Source: Ereboglobus sp. (GTDB lineage Bacteria; Verrucomicrobiota; Verrucomicrobiia; Opitutales; Opitutaceae). Taken from it: a stretch of DNA of 64,000 bases. Below the pieces are notes generated by a model that worked only from the letters and a program-made list of their open reading frames with translations, made no database searches and had not been told where the DNA came from. The stretch spans positions 213,944 to 277,943 of the forward strand of contig JARKRC010000063.1 of NCBI GenBank assembly GCA_029974595.1, read 5' to 3'. Position 1 is the stretch's first letter. Each line of letters begins with the position of its first letter. Of the stretch, positions 7,459-16,882 are shown one piece after another. The translations under genes were made by a program, and so were the position numbers.

Positions 7459-8784
7459 ATGCAATCGATGAAATCTGCGATCAACGATGTTTCCGAAGGT
7501 GCTGTCGCGGCTCCGCTTTTTGCAAATGGCGCCGCGGCGTTGGGGCGTGCGGAAGGTGATTTTTTGCCGGGGCCGCTGGAGGGGGAGATTCGCAGGATCT
7601 ATGCGAGGAGTCCGCTGTATGCCCGGCGGTTTCCCTTGCATGCGGAGCCGTTGCAGTGGGACTGCTATCGCGAAATCCCGGCGCTCTCGAAGCGCGAGAT
7701 CGTGGAGCGCGGGCACGAGGCGTTTTTTGAGGATTATCGCGCGATCGAGCGGGGGTTGCAGGAGAAGAGGTTCGAGTATGAATCGACTTCGGGCACCACC
7801 GCCGGGCCGATGACGGTGATCATGGAAGACGGATGGTGGAATGAGCAGACACGGCGCGCCTACCGGGCGCATCCGCTGCTCGCGCCGTTTGCCGACAAGC
7901 CGCACCGGAAGTGCGTGCTGGCTCCGGTGGGATGCTCGTCGAATTTGTGCCCGTATGAGGATCATCCATTTCCGCACCGGTATTTCGACGGGACGGTTTA
8001 CCTGAACCTGTCGAGCGATCCCTTCGTGTTTCCAGAGGCGGAATGGGATCGGATCGTGACGGAATTGCAGGCGGTCAAGCCCGACATCATCGAAGGCGAG
8101 CCGGTGTATTTGTCGCTGCTCGCGCGCGCGGCGAAGCGGAGGCAGGTGAGCGTGCCGAGCGTGAAAGCGGTCATCCTGACTTACGGCAAGGCGAGTTTGC
8201 AGCACAGCAGGCGCATCGCGGAAGTGTTTCCGGCGCCGCAGGTGGATTTGTACGGCTCGACCGAGGCGGGTTACATTTTTATCGGCGAGGCGTTCAAGGA
8301 CGACTCGCGGGTGATCGATGAAAACGCATTTGTCGAACTGGCGCCCTATCGCGGAGTGGAAAACGTGTTCCAGATTTACGTGACCACGCGGGGCCGCGAG
8401 GCGATGCCGCTCCTGCGCTATCATACGGGCGACATTGTGCGGCGTTGCGAAAAAGGCCACCGGCTCCTCGGACGCGAGGGCGGGCTGTATTTCCGCGAGG
8501 ACGGCGGGGTGATTGTGTCGCCCACGGAGATCGACGCGGCGATTCCGGCCAGCTTCGAGTGCTGGCACTACAGCCTCGTGCAAACGGGCGAGGCGCGCTG
8601 GGATTTCCATTACGTCGCGGATGGCCACGCGCCGAAGGGGCTGGAGGCGGCGATTGCCGCGGCGCTGGGCGACGGGGCCCGTGTGAATGCCTTCAAGCGG
8701 CGCACGATTGCTCCGTCCGCAAGCGGGAAATTCGCGTTGCTCAAGCCCCTCGCAAAAGCAGAGGCGGACGCCCGGGCGGCTTGA
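7459..8784 (+). CDS. PaaK-like adenylate-forming enzyme (phenylacetate-CoA ligase family)
   Basis: A 441-residue cytoplasmic protein. The P-loop STSGTTAGPMTV, the adenine-binding LYGSTEAGYIF and LLRYHTGDIV motifs identify the ANL superfamily and resemble PaaK/F390-synthetase-type ligases, which activate a carboxylate with ATP. The acid substrate cannot be told from the sequence. Two nearby ATGs are possible (7459 and 7468), preceded by a TTG at 7432; I use 7459. No pathway partners are adjacent, since the gene sits between a divergent CNNM gene and ptsI. A closing SGKFALLKP motif resembles the conserved C-terminal lysine region of the superfamily. Confidence 0.8.
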   Translation: MQSMKSAINDVSEGAVAAPLFANGAAALGRAEGDFLPGPLEGEIRRIYARSPLYARRFPLHAEPLQWDCYREIPALSKREIVERGHEAFFEDYRAIERGLQEKRFEYESTSGTTAGPMTVIMEDGWWNEQTRRAYRAHPLLAPFADKPHRKCVLAPVGCSSNLCPYEDHPFPHRYFDGTVYLNLSSDPFVFPEAEWDRIVTELQAVKPDIIEGEPVYLSLLARAAKRRQVSVPSVKAVILTYGKASLQHSRRIAEVFPAPQVDLYGSTEAGYIFIGEAFKDDSRVIDENAFVELAPYRGVENVFQIYVTTRGREAMPLLRYHTGDIVRRCEKGHRLLGREGGLYFREDGGVIVSPTEIDAAIPASFECWHYSLVQTGEARWDFHYVADGHAPKGLEAAIAAALGDGARVNAFKRRTIAPSASGKFALLKPLAKAEADARAA

Positions 8785-8945
8785 GGCGCGGCGGACTTTT
8801 GGGGAAACCCACAGCACTCCGAAGTCACGCGCCCGCGTTTGCGTTTACTTCGACATTTTCCCAAAACGGGAGATTGACCGCCGGGGGCATGAGGTCGTTA
8901 TTCTCGCGCATCCCGGCTCTTTATTTGCAATGATTCCCAACTCAC

Positions 8946-10709
8946 ATGGATGCGCGCAACACACCTGAAATCGCAGTGCAAGGCATCGCCGCGTCCCCGG
9001 GCATCGCGCACGGACAAGTCCTCAGGCATATCCAGTGCGATCTGGAGCTGCCCGTGTATCAGGTGAAGCCGGAACAACGCGCGGCGGAGCAGGAGCGTTT
9101 CGATCGCGCGCTGCTCGCGACACGCCAGCAAATCCAGCGCATCAAGGCCGAGGTCGAAAAAAATCTCGGCGCGGATGAGGCGCGGATTTTCGACGCGCAT
9201 CTGCTCGTGCTCGAAGACCAGGCGCTGATCGGCGAGACGGAGCGCGAGTTTGAGACGGGCTCGATAAACATCGAGGCGTGCTTCGACAAAGTCGCGAAGC
9301 GCTACATCAAGGCGTTTTCGGAAATCGACGACGAATACCTGCGCGAACGCGCGGGCGACATTCGCGACGTGGCGCAGCGCGTTTTGCAAAACCTGCTGGG
9401 AAGGGTGGAGCAGACGCTGAGCAATTTCGAGGGCAACCGCGTCATCGTGGCCAATGACATCTCGCCGTCCGAGACGGTCGGCATGGATCGCAACAAGGTG
9501 CTGGCGGTCATCACCGACTCGGGCAGCCGCACGAGCCATGCGGTGATCGTGGCGCGGACGCTGCGCGTGCCCGCGGTCGTGGGCACGCGCGATTTGACGA
9601 AGCGCATCGTTGACGGCGACTGGGTGCTCGTCGATGGCTACGACGGGGCGGTGATTCTCAACCCGTCCGAGCAAACGCTTTTCCGCTACGGAAAAATCCA
9701 GGTGAAGCGGAGAAACATCGAGCAGCGCCTGCTTGAGGCGAGCAGGCTCCCCTCGGTCACGCTGGACGGCGCCGGCGTGATGCTGCGCGCCAATATCGAG
9801 CGCACCGACGAGATGGAGCAGGTGCGCTCCTACTCCGCAAAAGGCGTGGGGCTTTTCCGCACGGAGTTTTTATATTTGCAGGGCAACCGCATTCCGTCCG
9901 AGGAGGAGCAGTTTCAGATTTACAAGGCGGCGGCGGAATTTTTCGGCGATGAAAGCGTGACGATCCGCACGCTCGACCTGGGCGGCGACAAGCCCATGCC
10001 GGGCAATCCGGGAATGTTTTCGCACGAGGCGAATCCGTTCCTTGGGATGCGCGCGATCCGGTTTTGCCTGGAGCACGAGCACCTGTTCAGGGACCAGTTG
10101 CGCGCGATCCTCCGTGCGAGCGCATTCGGCAAGGTGCTGCTCATGTATCCGATGATCAGCGGGCCGGAAGAGCTGGACCGCGCAAACGAAATACTCGACG
10201 AGTGCCGCGTGGAATTGCGCGGAAGGGGCGTCGCGTTTGACGAGAAAATGCCCGTTGGAACGATGATCGAGATTCCGAGCGCCGCAATGTTGTCGGACAT
10301 CCTTGCCGCGAAAAGCGACTTTTTCAGCATCGGCACGAACGACTTGATTCAATACATGCTCGCGATTGATCGCGGCAACGAACGGATCGCGCATCTCTAC
10401 GAGCCGGCGCATCCGGCGGTGCTGCGCATGTTGCGGCACATCGTCGAACAGGCGCATCAGGCGGGGATCAAAGTGTGCGTGTGCGGCGAGATGGCCGGCG
10501 ATCCGCGTTATGTGCCGCTGTTGCTCGGGCTGGGCGTGGACGAATTGAGCATGGCGGGATCATTGATCCCGGCGGTGAAGTTCCTCATTCGCGCAATGAA
10601 CATGGCAGACGCAAAATCCTTGGTGGCCGAGGCGCTGAAGCAAAACAAGACCGCAAAAATCAAGGCATTGTGCAACGCGTTTTATACCGCGCGCATGACG
10701 GAAAAATAA
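8946..10709 (+). CDS. ptsI: PTS enzyme I (phosphoenolpyruvate-protein phosphotransferase)
   Basis: A 587-residue cytoplasmic protein of normal length. It moves phosphate from PEP to HPr at the head of the sugar phosphotransferase system. The N-terminal HPr-binding and swivelling domain carries the active histidine in GSRTSHAVIVAR. The C-terminal PEP-binding barrel has LFRTEFLYL, TLDLGGDKP, NPFLGMRAIRF, SIGTNDLIQYMLAIDRGN and the catalytic cysteine in VCVCGEMAGD. No HPr or EII gene is adjacent, so in this organism it may serve regulatory or single-permease roles (inference). It is convergent with mutY, with 41 bp between the stops. Confidence 0.95.
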   Translation: MDARNTPEIAVQGIAASPGIAHGQVLRHIQCDLELPVYQVKPEQRAAEQERFDRALLATRQQIQRIKAEVEKNLGADEARIFDAHLLVLEDQALIGETEREFETGSINIEACFDKVAKRYIKAFSEIDDEYLRERAGDIRDVAQRVLQNLLGRVEQTLSNFEGNRVIVANDISPSETVGMDRNKVLAVITDSGSRTSHAVIVARTLRVPAVVGTRDLTKRIVDGDWVLVDGYDGAVILNPSEQTLFRYGKIQVKRRNIEQRLLEASRLPSVTLDGAGVMLRANIERTDEMEQVRSYSAKGVGLFRTEFLYLQGNRIPSEEEQFQIYKAAAEFFGDESVTIRTLDLGGDKPMPGNPGMFSHEANPFLGMRAIRFCLEHEHLFRDQLRAILRASAFGKVLLMYPMISGPEELDRANEILDECRVELRGRGVAFDEKMPVGTMIEIPSAAMLSDILAAKSDFFSIGTNDLIQYMLAIDRGNERIAHLYEPAHPAVLRMLRHIVEQAHQAGIKVCVCGEMAGDPRYVPLLLGLGVDELSMAGSLIPAVKFLIRAMNMADAKSLVAEALKQNKTAKIKALCNAFYTARMTEK

Positions 10710-10710
10710 T

Positions 10711-10729
10711 GGCGGCGGCCCATGCCGCC
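10711..10729. terminator. Possible hairpin between convergent ptsI and mutY
   Basis: Arms GGCGGC (10711-10716) and GCCGCC (10724-10729) flank a 7-nt loop immediately after the ptsI stop. There is no T tract, so intrinsic termination is uncertain. Confidence 0.3.
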
Positions 10730-10750
10730 GGCGGGCGCGGGCTGGTGATA

Positions 10751-11842
10751 TTATATGCAGGGCCGGGCGTGTCGCGCGCCTGAAAAATGCGCATTCACGA
10801 TTCGCCGGTGCGGGCCGGAAAGCGTGGCGCGCGCCAGCGCGGACAGCGGCACCCAATGCAAGGTGTCGTTGGACGCGGCCACCCGGGCGTCTATGCGCTT
10901 GCGCAGCGCCGCATCCGGCGAGAGTTTGAAAAACGCCTCCGCAATCCGATAGCGGGTTATGCTGCGTTTTTGCTCGGCGGCTTTTTTTGCATTTTTCGCT
11001 GTGATATCTTTTTCACCGAGACCGAGATGCTCCGGCGCGGGCAGCTCAAAAATGCCCGCGAGCCTGCGCGCCGACGCCGCGGCGCGGTGGAGAAGCACGG
11101 CGTCGCGTTTCGCATCCAGCAGCCAGATGCGCGTGATTTTCTGCTCCTCTATTTTTTTTGCGGCCAGCCGGGGAAACGACTCCGGGGCAAGCGTGCGCGC
11201 GGCGTCGCAATGGGCGCGGACGGGGCAGATGACGCATGACGGGTTTTGCCGCGCGCAAACCGTCGCGCCGAGCTCCATCATGGCCTGGTTGTGGTCGCCG
11301 GGATGGGCCGTGTTGACGAGCGTATTGGCGAGCGGCGCGAAAAATTTTGCCGCGCTGGCGGAATCGCGGAACACCGTGTCGTTGGCCGTGAGCCGGGCGA
11401 GGATGCGCACGACATTGCCATCGACGCAGGCGACCGGGGCGCCGAATGAAATGCTCGTGATCGCCGCCGCCGTGTAGGGGCCGACTCCGGGCAGTTCGAG
11501 CCACGCCCCGGGCGTGCGCGGCGGCTCGGGGAGCGCGGCGATGGCGCGGGCGAGTTTGTGCAGGTTGCGGGCGCGGGTGTAGTAGCCGAGGCCTTCCCAG
11601 AGTTTTACCACGCGGGCCTCGGTCGCCGAGGCGAGCGCGGTGAAATCGGGCAGCTCGCGCATCCAGCGTTCGAAGTAGGGAAGGGCCGTTTTGATCTGCG
11701 TCTGCTGGAGCATGAACTCGGAGACGACGGTTTTGTAGAGCGAGGGCGCCGTGCGCCAGGGAAGCGGACGCGCGCCGGCTCGATACCATGCGAGCAAGTC
11801 GCGCTGAAATGCCTGCGGATTTGAGAGGGCGTTCACGCTCAA
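10751..11842 (-). CDS. mutY: A/G-specific adenine DNA glycosylase
   Basis: A 363-residue protein that removes adenine mispaired with 8-oxoguanine. The N-terminal HhH-GPD domain shows WRTAPSLYKTVVSEFMLQQT (catalytic Glu in SEFMLQQT), the helix-hairpin-helix LPGVGPYTAAAI and the catalytic Asp in VDGNV. The 4Fe-4S loop fits C-X6-C-X2-C-X5-C (CARQNPSCVICPVRAHC). A NUDIX-like 8-oxoG recognition domain follows and contains the odd stretch DITAKNAKKAAEQK, which may be repeat-derived. No ATG lies upstream of the conserved region. The start is the TTG at 11842, overlapping the stop of the upstream gene as TTGA, or the GTG two codons later. Translational coupling with the upstream gene is likely. Confidence 0.93.
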   Translation of the reverse strand: MSVNALSNPQAFQRDLLAWYRAGARPLPWRTAPSLYKTVVSEFMLQQTQIKTALPYFERWMRELPDFTALASATEARVVKLWEGLGYYTRARNLHKLARAIAALPEPPRTPGAWLELPGVGPYTAAAITSISFGAPVACVDGNVVRILARLTANDTVFRDSASAAKFFAPLANTLVNTAHPGDHNQAMMELGATVCARQNPSCVICPVRAHCDAARTLAPESFPRLAAKKIEEQKITRIWLLDAKRDAVLLHRAAASARRLAGIFELPAPEHLGLGEKDITAKNAKKAAEQKRSITRYRIAEAFFKLSPDAALRKRIDARVAASNDTLHWVPLSALARATLSGPHRRIVNAHFSGARHARPCI

Positions 11843-12576
11843 TGTCCGTGCCCGCTTTCGATGATGATGAACAAAATGCCGAGCGTGCAGAAAAGCACGC
11901 CGAGCAAGCCGGATTCCCAGCGCTCGATGCGCTTAAGGTTGGTGCGCTTCAACCCCACCAGCGTGAGCGAGGTGAACAGGAGCATGCCCGCGAGCGTGCC
12001 GAGGGCGAGGATCACGCTCAGGATGACAAAGCCGCGCCAGCCGAATTGCACGCCCGACAAATACACGGGCAAAAAAACCTCGCAGGGCGAAAGCGTGAGC
12101 ATCACGAACAGCCCGGCGATGGCGGCCCAGTCGCTTTTGCGTTTCGACGCGATTGCGCTTTGGGCCAGCTCGTCCTCCCAGTGGCTGTGGTCGCCCTCGC
12201 CTTCATGGCCGCAATGTTCGCTGGGCTTGTGCGCCGTTTCCGGCACATGGTGATGGCAGACGCCTTTGCCCCGAAATTGCCGCCACAGATAAAAAAGCCC
12301 GACCAGCATCAGGGCGCCGCCGATGATCCACGAAAAAGCATGGCCGAGATGCTCGTCGAGTTCGAAGCCGAGCCAGGCGATTGCGAGTCCGAGCAGGGTT
12401 GTGACGAGCACATGGCCGAGTCCGGCAAAAAGGGCGACGGAAAGGGTTTTTCCTGGCGACCAGCCGCGCGCGCGCGACACGAGCACAAAAGGCAGCCAGT
12501 GGGTCGGGATGGCCGCGTGGAAAAACGCGACGGTGAAGCCCGTGGCGGCGATTGTGGCAAGGACGGTTGAGTGCAT
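11839..12576 (-). CDS. Multi-pass membrane protein with His-rich loop, putative metal transporter
   Basis: 245 residues with about six hydrophobic helices. A long cytoplasmic or periplasmic loop in the middle is rich in His, Glu and Asp (CHHHVPETAHKPSEHCGHEG), and the protein ends in ESGHGH. Helix 1 carries HAAIPTHWLPF, and a later helix has TLSPCEVFLP. The pattern resembles NicO/RcnA or HupE-type nickel/cobalt transport proteins, but I cannot assign substrate or direction. The start at ATG 12576 gives a short N-terminus before the first helix. It overlaps the mutY start by 3 bp. Confidence 0.65.
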   Translation of the reverse strand: MHSTVLATIAATGFTVAFFHAAIPTHWLPFVLVSRARGWSPGKTLSVALFAGLGHVLVTTLLGLAIAWLGFELDEHLGHAFSWIIGGALMLVGLFYLWRQFRGKGVCHHHVPETAHKPSEHCGHEGEGDHSHWEDELAQSAIASKRKSDWAAIAGLFVMLTLSPCEVFLPVYLSGVQFGWRGFVILSVILALGTLAGMLLFTSLTLVGLKRTNLKRIERWESGLLGVLFCTLGILFIIIESGHGH

Positions 12577-12783
12577 CGGCGGTTGTGAAAGTCGCACTCT
12601 AGCAAAGTCGTCAAGTGGTCAGACGAACAAATTCGCACGGGATATTTTTGCGGGAAAGTCTTCGCCCTGCTGCGAAGCCCGGTTTTGCGGTGTGAATGGC
12701 ATGGGGTGGCAAAATCCCAAATTGCAAAATTCATTCTTGCTCTTCGCCCGCGCGCAGTTTTCGTAACGCAGCACCATTCTTCC

Positions 12784-12875
12784 GGAGAGATGGCTGAGTG
12801 GTCGAAAGCGGCGCTTTGCTAAAGCGTTGTAGGTGTAACAGCCTACCGGGGGTTCGAATCCCCCTCTCTCCGCCA
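12784..12875 (+). tRNA. tRNA-Ser (GCU)
   Basis: A complete tRNA with a long variable arm. The acceptor stem pairs GGAGAGA (12784-12790) with TCTCTCC (12865-12871), followed by discriminator G and an encoded CCA. The anticodon stem-loop GCGCT-TTGCTAA-AGCGT gives anticodon GCT, reading AGC/AGU serine codons. The T arm GGGGGTTCGAATCCCCC is intact. It marks the junction between housekeeping genes and the polysaccharide locus. Confidence 0.96.
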
Positions 12876-13082
12876 GTTTAACCGTTGGAAACCAAGTGGT
12901 GTATTTCGACGCCGGGTTTGGGGTGGGTGCGCCATTGGTTTGACAAGAATCGGCGGAAAACGCCCGAGGCGGGTTGGTCCCCTTGGCCTGCAAAGCCCTG
13001 TTCTGGGCGTTGTAGGGGGCCTGCAGGGCCCAGTGTCCGGGTAGGTGCCCAGCTTGCTTTTTTCTTGTCGATGCCCTTGGCC
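12876..13082. other. Gene-free stretch after tRNA-Ser
   Basis: About 200 bp between the tRNA and the transposase remnant. I see no convincing gene. It contains GC-rich imperfect repeats around GGCCTGCA (near 12983 and 13019). A duplicate of the tRNA 3' end, as expected for an attachment site, was not seen elsewhere by eye. Confidence 0.4.
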
Positions 13083-13577
13083 CGCGTGATAGGCCGGATT
13101 GGATACCGTTATTGCCCGCACGCTTGCCCCGTCGGCACGAGGCAACCGCACTTGTTTCCACTCCCCGGAGCTTTTCAAAAGCTCTTCGCGCCATGCCTCC
13201 ATCGACAGGGCTTTCACGCTCTTGTCGTTCACAATCGCGTGTTTCGCCGGACGTCCTTTTGTTTTCGGTTCTTTGAGCGCGGCTTGGGCGTTCAGCAACC
13301 AAGCCACCACGTTGCTTGGCACCTGCGCCACATAGGGTTCTTTGCGTTTTTCGACTTCTGCCAGAAGCGGCAGCACAACCCCGTATCCCGCGTCGATGAT
13401 GATTGCTTCATATTCCGGCAACTGCGATTTCATTACATCAAGCAGTTCAAGGGCTATGCGCCATTTTTCGCGAAAATGTCTTTGCTTCTCGAGAGCGTCC
13501 GCCCAGGCCATGCGCGCGCATCGCTTGCCCAAATCTCCACTCCACTTTTTCGAGGCAACCTCAAACAGGCTGTGCAC
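13083..13577 (-). pseudogene. Truncated IS701-like (DDE) transposase remnant
   Basis: Only a middle fragment of a transposase remains, about 165 residues. The order KWSGDLGKR, a FREKWRIALELLD segment, IIIDAGYG (a likely catalytic Asp), YVAQVPSN, GRPAKH and SNPAYHAGQG follows IS701/IS4-type DDE transposases. The N-terminal domain with the first Asp and the C-terminal Glu region are missing. The open frame continues leftward into unrelated sequence that reads through the tRNA. No terminal inverted repeats could be recognised. It is flanked by tRNA-Ser on one side and a sulfatase stop 58 bp away on the other. The family assignment is from motif memory, not a search. Confidence 0.65.
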
Positions 13578-13634
13578 GAGGCAAAGCGCCTACGCGCGGT
13601 CCCATCGCGCCCATTGAATAGTTCCGATGCATAT

Positions 13635-15230
13635 TCAAAATTTCAATGCTTTGCTGAGGCTATCGCCGGTGTATTGTTGCCACATGGCTATTTCCGCAGT
13701 GAGGCGCTTGACGGTATCGCGGTGAGAGGCACGGTAGTAGAGATTGTGCTGTTCGGTAGGGTCGTCACGGAGGTTGAATAGCTGACATTTGTCGATGTCG
13801 GAGAGTGTCAAACGCCAGCCGTCGGGCGTGATGACTGTACGCGAGGATTCATCGACGTATTTTGCGAGATGGGGGTAGTTCGCGGCATAAACATCTTTTT
13901 TGGTGCGGCGTTTTTTCCCGGGCTCGCCGTCGTCGTCGCGGTCGTTGGGACTCCACTCGGCGAAGACGGATGTGGGCGGGATGGATGCGCCTCGAATTTC
14001 GGCAGAGCGGTCGCGACCGGAAAGGTGCGGTGGAATTTTTTTGTCAGCGTCGAGCAAGCCGAGCAATGTGGGCACCATGTCGATATGCGACCAAGGTGCG
14101 TCGATGCGCGCGCCTCCACGCACGCCGGGGACGCGCATGAGAAGCGGCACACGGAGGGATTCCTGATACATGACTTCTTTATACCAGAGGCGGTGGGCGC
14201 TCATCTGGTCGCCGTGATCGGAGGTGAAGACGACGATGGTGTGGTCGGCGAGACCGAGACGTTCGAGTTCGCGCAGGATGGTGTCCACGCTGCGATCAAC
14301 GCACGATATGTTGCCGTAGTAGTGGCGAGTGATGTCGGCGAGTTGCGCAGGCGGTTTTGAAAAGGTTTTGCTGCGCGCGAAGCTCATCTGACGGAGCCGG
14401 ATGCGCCACGGGATGTCATCATCGGGGCTATCTTTGTAATAGCTCTTGCAGAGCGGGATGTCATCGTCGGCATAAAGATCGTGCAACGGCGATTGGTAGG
14501 GAGTATGCGGTTCGAGGTAACTGACTTGGAGGATGAAGGGTTCGTCGCGGTGGCGTTGGAGAAAATCGACCGCTCGGGCGGCCTGAAAGGCGGGTTTGCC
14601 GAGTGCGATGGGCGCGCGGACGGCAAATGTGCGCGAAAAGTAACCGTTTTTCTTGTCGGGCTTCTGGCCATGCCCGGCGAGAAACTGCCAGTAATCACTT
14701 TTGGCGTTTTTGTCGCGGCCGGCAGAGAAGAGCGCCTGGTATTCGTCTTCGGTGGCTATCCATTCATCGAAGCCGTGTTGGGCAAAAAGTTCGTCGCCGA
14801 GGTGCCATTTGCCAATGTAACCGGTGCGGTAGTCGGGATCGGCGAGGAGTTGGTTGTAGCAGCGGGTGGAGGAAGGGAGGGGTATATTGTTGGCGGTGAC
14901 TCCAGACTGGTGCGGCCAGAGTCCGCTCATGAGCGTGCCGCGCGAGGGCGTGCAAACAGGATGCGAGACAAAAGCGCGGTCGAACACGACGGATTGCGCT
15001 GCGAGAGCGTTAAGCGCGGGAGCATGAATGGTTCGGCTGCCATAGCAAGCAAGCGTGTCCCAGCGCTGCTGATCGGTGAGGATAAAAAGGAGATTGGGCT
15101 TGCGCGGAAGACGGGCGTCGCGCGAGGGCGCGACGTCCGTTGCGGATGAGGCAGCGCGGGTGAAGCGGTTGCCAACGGCAAACGCGGCGACGCCGGTAGT
15201 GGCAGCACGGAGGAAGCGGCGGCGGTTCAT
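13635..15230 (-). CDS. Sulfatase, Cys-type
   Basis: A 531-residue exported type-I sulfatase, cleaving sulfate esters, probably on a carbohydrate. The N-terminus MNRRRFLRAATTGVAAF has a twin-arginine signal. The metal-binding start is NLLFILTDQQRWD, and the formylglycine motif is CTPSR within HPVCTPSRGTLMSG. GYIGKWHLGD and VVFTSDHGDQM are the other conserved motifs. The Cys in the motif needs FGE or anSME maturation. It is probably the last gene of a four-gene minus-strand unit, 113 bp after the second sulfatase. The substrate is unknown. Confidence 0.93.
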   Translation of the reverse strand: MNRRRFLRAATTGVAAFAVGNRFTRAASSATDVAPSRDARLPRKPNLLFILTDQQRWDTLACYGSRTIHAPALNALAAQSVVFDRAFVSHPVCTPSRGTLMSGLWPHQSGVTANNIPLPSSTRCYNQLLADPDYRTGYIGKWHLGDELFAQHGFDEWIATEDEYQALFSAGRDKNAKSDYWQFLAGHGQKPDKKNGYFSRTFAVRAPIALGKPAFQAARAVDFLQRHRDEPFILQVSYLEPHTPYQSPLHDLYADDDIPLCKSYYKDSPDDDIPWRIRLRQMSFARSKTFSKPPAQLADITRHYYGNISCVDRSVDTILRELERLGLADHTIVVFTSDHGDQMSAHRLWYKEVMYQESLRVPLLMRVPGVRGGARIDAPWSHIDMVPTLLGLLDADKKIPPHLSGRDRSAEIRGASIPPTSVFAEWSPNDRDDDGEPGKKRRTKKDVYAANYPHLAKYVDESSRTVITPDGWRLTLSDIDKCQLFNLRDDPTEQHNLYYRASHRDTVKRLTAEIAMWQQYTGDSLSKALKF

Positions 15231-15343
15231 GCAAATGTGGAATGAGGATTGAGAGGGCGAGGCGGGGCGGTTTTGCTTTGATTATGATTGTAACTAAATG
15301 GATACAATGAATGGTGTTTGTGGTTCGCCGTGAGGCTGAGGGT

Positions 15344-16882
15344 TTACTTGGAGTAATCGGACTTCTTGGCGGAAGCGTCTTCGGGAAGGTGCCCCCGATA
15401 GCCGCGATAGGTGTTGACCGGATCCTCCATGGTAGCGCCACGATCGTTGGTGTCGCGCACCCAGTCGTCGACAAGCGCGCGAAGCTTTTTCAGCGTGTCG
15501 GCGTGAGCGGGATCGAAGGCGAGGTTGCGCACTTCGTGCGGATCGGCCTCGATGTCGTAGAGTTCCTCGATGGGTTTGCGTGGCGCAGCGAAGAGCGCTG
15601 CCTCAGGCGCGAGTGTACCTTCACGCGCCATCTGACCGACAAGATTCCACGTGGGATAGTTGGTTTCCTTATAGGCGTTGTATTGCATGTAGGGGCAGCC
15701 GGGTAGGTAGTTTTTGATGTATTTGAAACGCGCGGTGCGCACGGCGCGCATGCGGTCAACCGTCTCGTCCATGCGATCTCGCCCGGCGAACACATGATCG
15801 CGCGGTGGCTGCGCAGAGTCGAAGAGATCGCGTCCGTGCGTCGCACTCGGAGGGAGGACGATGCCGGCGAGCCCGAGCATAGTTGGAGCGAGATCGACGC
15901 CACTCACGAGGCGGTCGTCCACTGTGCCCGCGCCACGTCTATCGGGGAAACGGATGATGAGTGGAATACGAATACCATTGTCGTAGAGAAATTGTTTGCC
16001 GCGGAAGAGCGCGCCGTGGTCGCTGGAGAAGAAGATGATCGTGTTGTCCGCAAGGCCGTCTTTTTCCAGGCGCGCGAGGAGCTGACCGACGTAGCCATCG
16101 CCGAGATGAATCGCGTCCAGGTAGTTCGCGTATTCGTCGCGGGCGATTTTGTGGTCGGGGAAATACGGGGGGAGCTTGAGTTTGTTCGGGTTGACAAGCT
16201 CGTTTTTTGGCTGTTGGCGGGCCGTCACCCAGCCGGTGCCGGTGTGGGTTTCGATGATGGTGATGTGTGCGAAAAACGGCTGGCCGGGTACGCGTTCTGT
16301 CCAGTCGATGCCGTCAAAGGGATTTCCGGGTGTCGGGCCGGAGACGGAGAAATTGAGATCGAGTTTGCCGTTGCCGCGCGCGCCCCTAAGCGCCGCGCGT
16401 GGGAGGGATCGGTCTTTGCGTTCCGTCGGCGAGGGCTGAATATTGCAGGTGAAATAACCGGCTTCGCGAAACCAGTCACAGATGTGGCGCACGGGAGCGG
16501 GCAGTGTTTTTTTGTCCCAGGGCCAGGTCCGGTGGTTGTGGCAACCAGTGGCGATCTGGTAACAGCCGGTCATGATCGCGGAGCGGCTGGCCGACGACAC
16601 TGGTGCGGTGCAGAAAGTATTTGAAAATCTGATACCGGAGGCGGCGAAGGCGTCGATGCTTGGCGTACGCACGAGCGGCTCGCCATAGCACTCGAGCTGC
16701 GGTCCGATATCCTCAAGGATGATATAGAGAATGTTCGGACGCGACGGCATGGGCTTGATAAACGGTTTTGCAACCGGGGAGGCTGGTGGCGCCCCGGTAT
16801 TTTCTGCGAGCAAATTGCCGCCACCCCTTGCCGCCAATGCACCGGATGTGAGCCCGGTTTTAATGAAATCGCGTCGATTCAT
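15344..16882 (-). CDS. Sulfatase, Ser-type
   Basis: A 512-residue exported sulfatase. MNRRDFIKTGLTSGALAARG is a twin-arginine signal. The active-site motif is SSASR within APVSSASRSAIMTG, so the residue converted to formylglycine is Ser rather than Cys; this class is matured by the radical-SAM enzyme anSME. Other conserved parts are NILYIILEDIGPQLECYG, FFAHITIIETH and IIFFSSDHGALFRG. The C-terminal KPIEELYDIEADPHEVRNL is typical of sulfatases related to heparan N-sulfatase. The start ATG overlaps the stop of the upstream GH105 gene (ATGA), so translation is likely coupled and the two products may act on one substrate. Confidence 0.93.
   Translation of the reverse strand: MNRRDFIKTGLTSGALAARGGGNLLAENTGAPPASPVAKPFIKPMPSRPNILYIILEDIGPQLECYGEPLVRTPSIDAFAASGIRFSNTFCTAPVSSASRSAIMTGCYQIATGCHNHRTWPWDKKTLPAPVRHICDWFREAGYFTCNIQPSPTERKDRSLPRAALRGARGNGKLDLNFSVSGPTPGNPFDGIDWTERVPGQPFFAHITIIETHTGTGWVTARQQPKNELVNPNKLKLPPYFPDHKIARDEYANYLDAIHLGDGYVGQLLARLEKDGLADNTIIFFSSDHGALFRGKQFLYDNGIRIPLIIRFPDRRGAGTVDDRLVSGVDLAPTMLGLAGIVLPPSATHGRDLFDSAQPPRDHVFAGRDRMDETVDRMRAVRTARFKYIKNYLPGCPYMQYNAYKETNYPTWNLVGQMAREGTLAPEAALFAAPRKPIEELYDIEADPHEVRNLAFDPAHADTLKKLRALVDDWVRDTNDRGATMEDPVNTYRGYRGHLPEDASAKKSDYSK

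Noticed and set aside
12619-13302. A minus-strand frame through tRNA-Ser giving an ERGGFEPPVGC peptide
   Set aside because: The peptide comes from the tRNA sequence itself (a well-known annotation artefact) and has no protein support.
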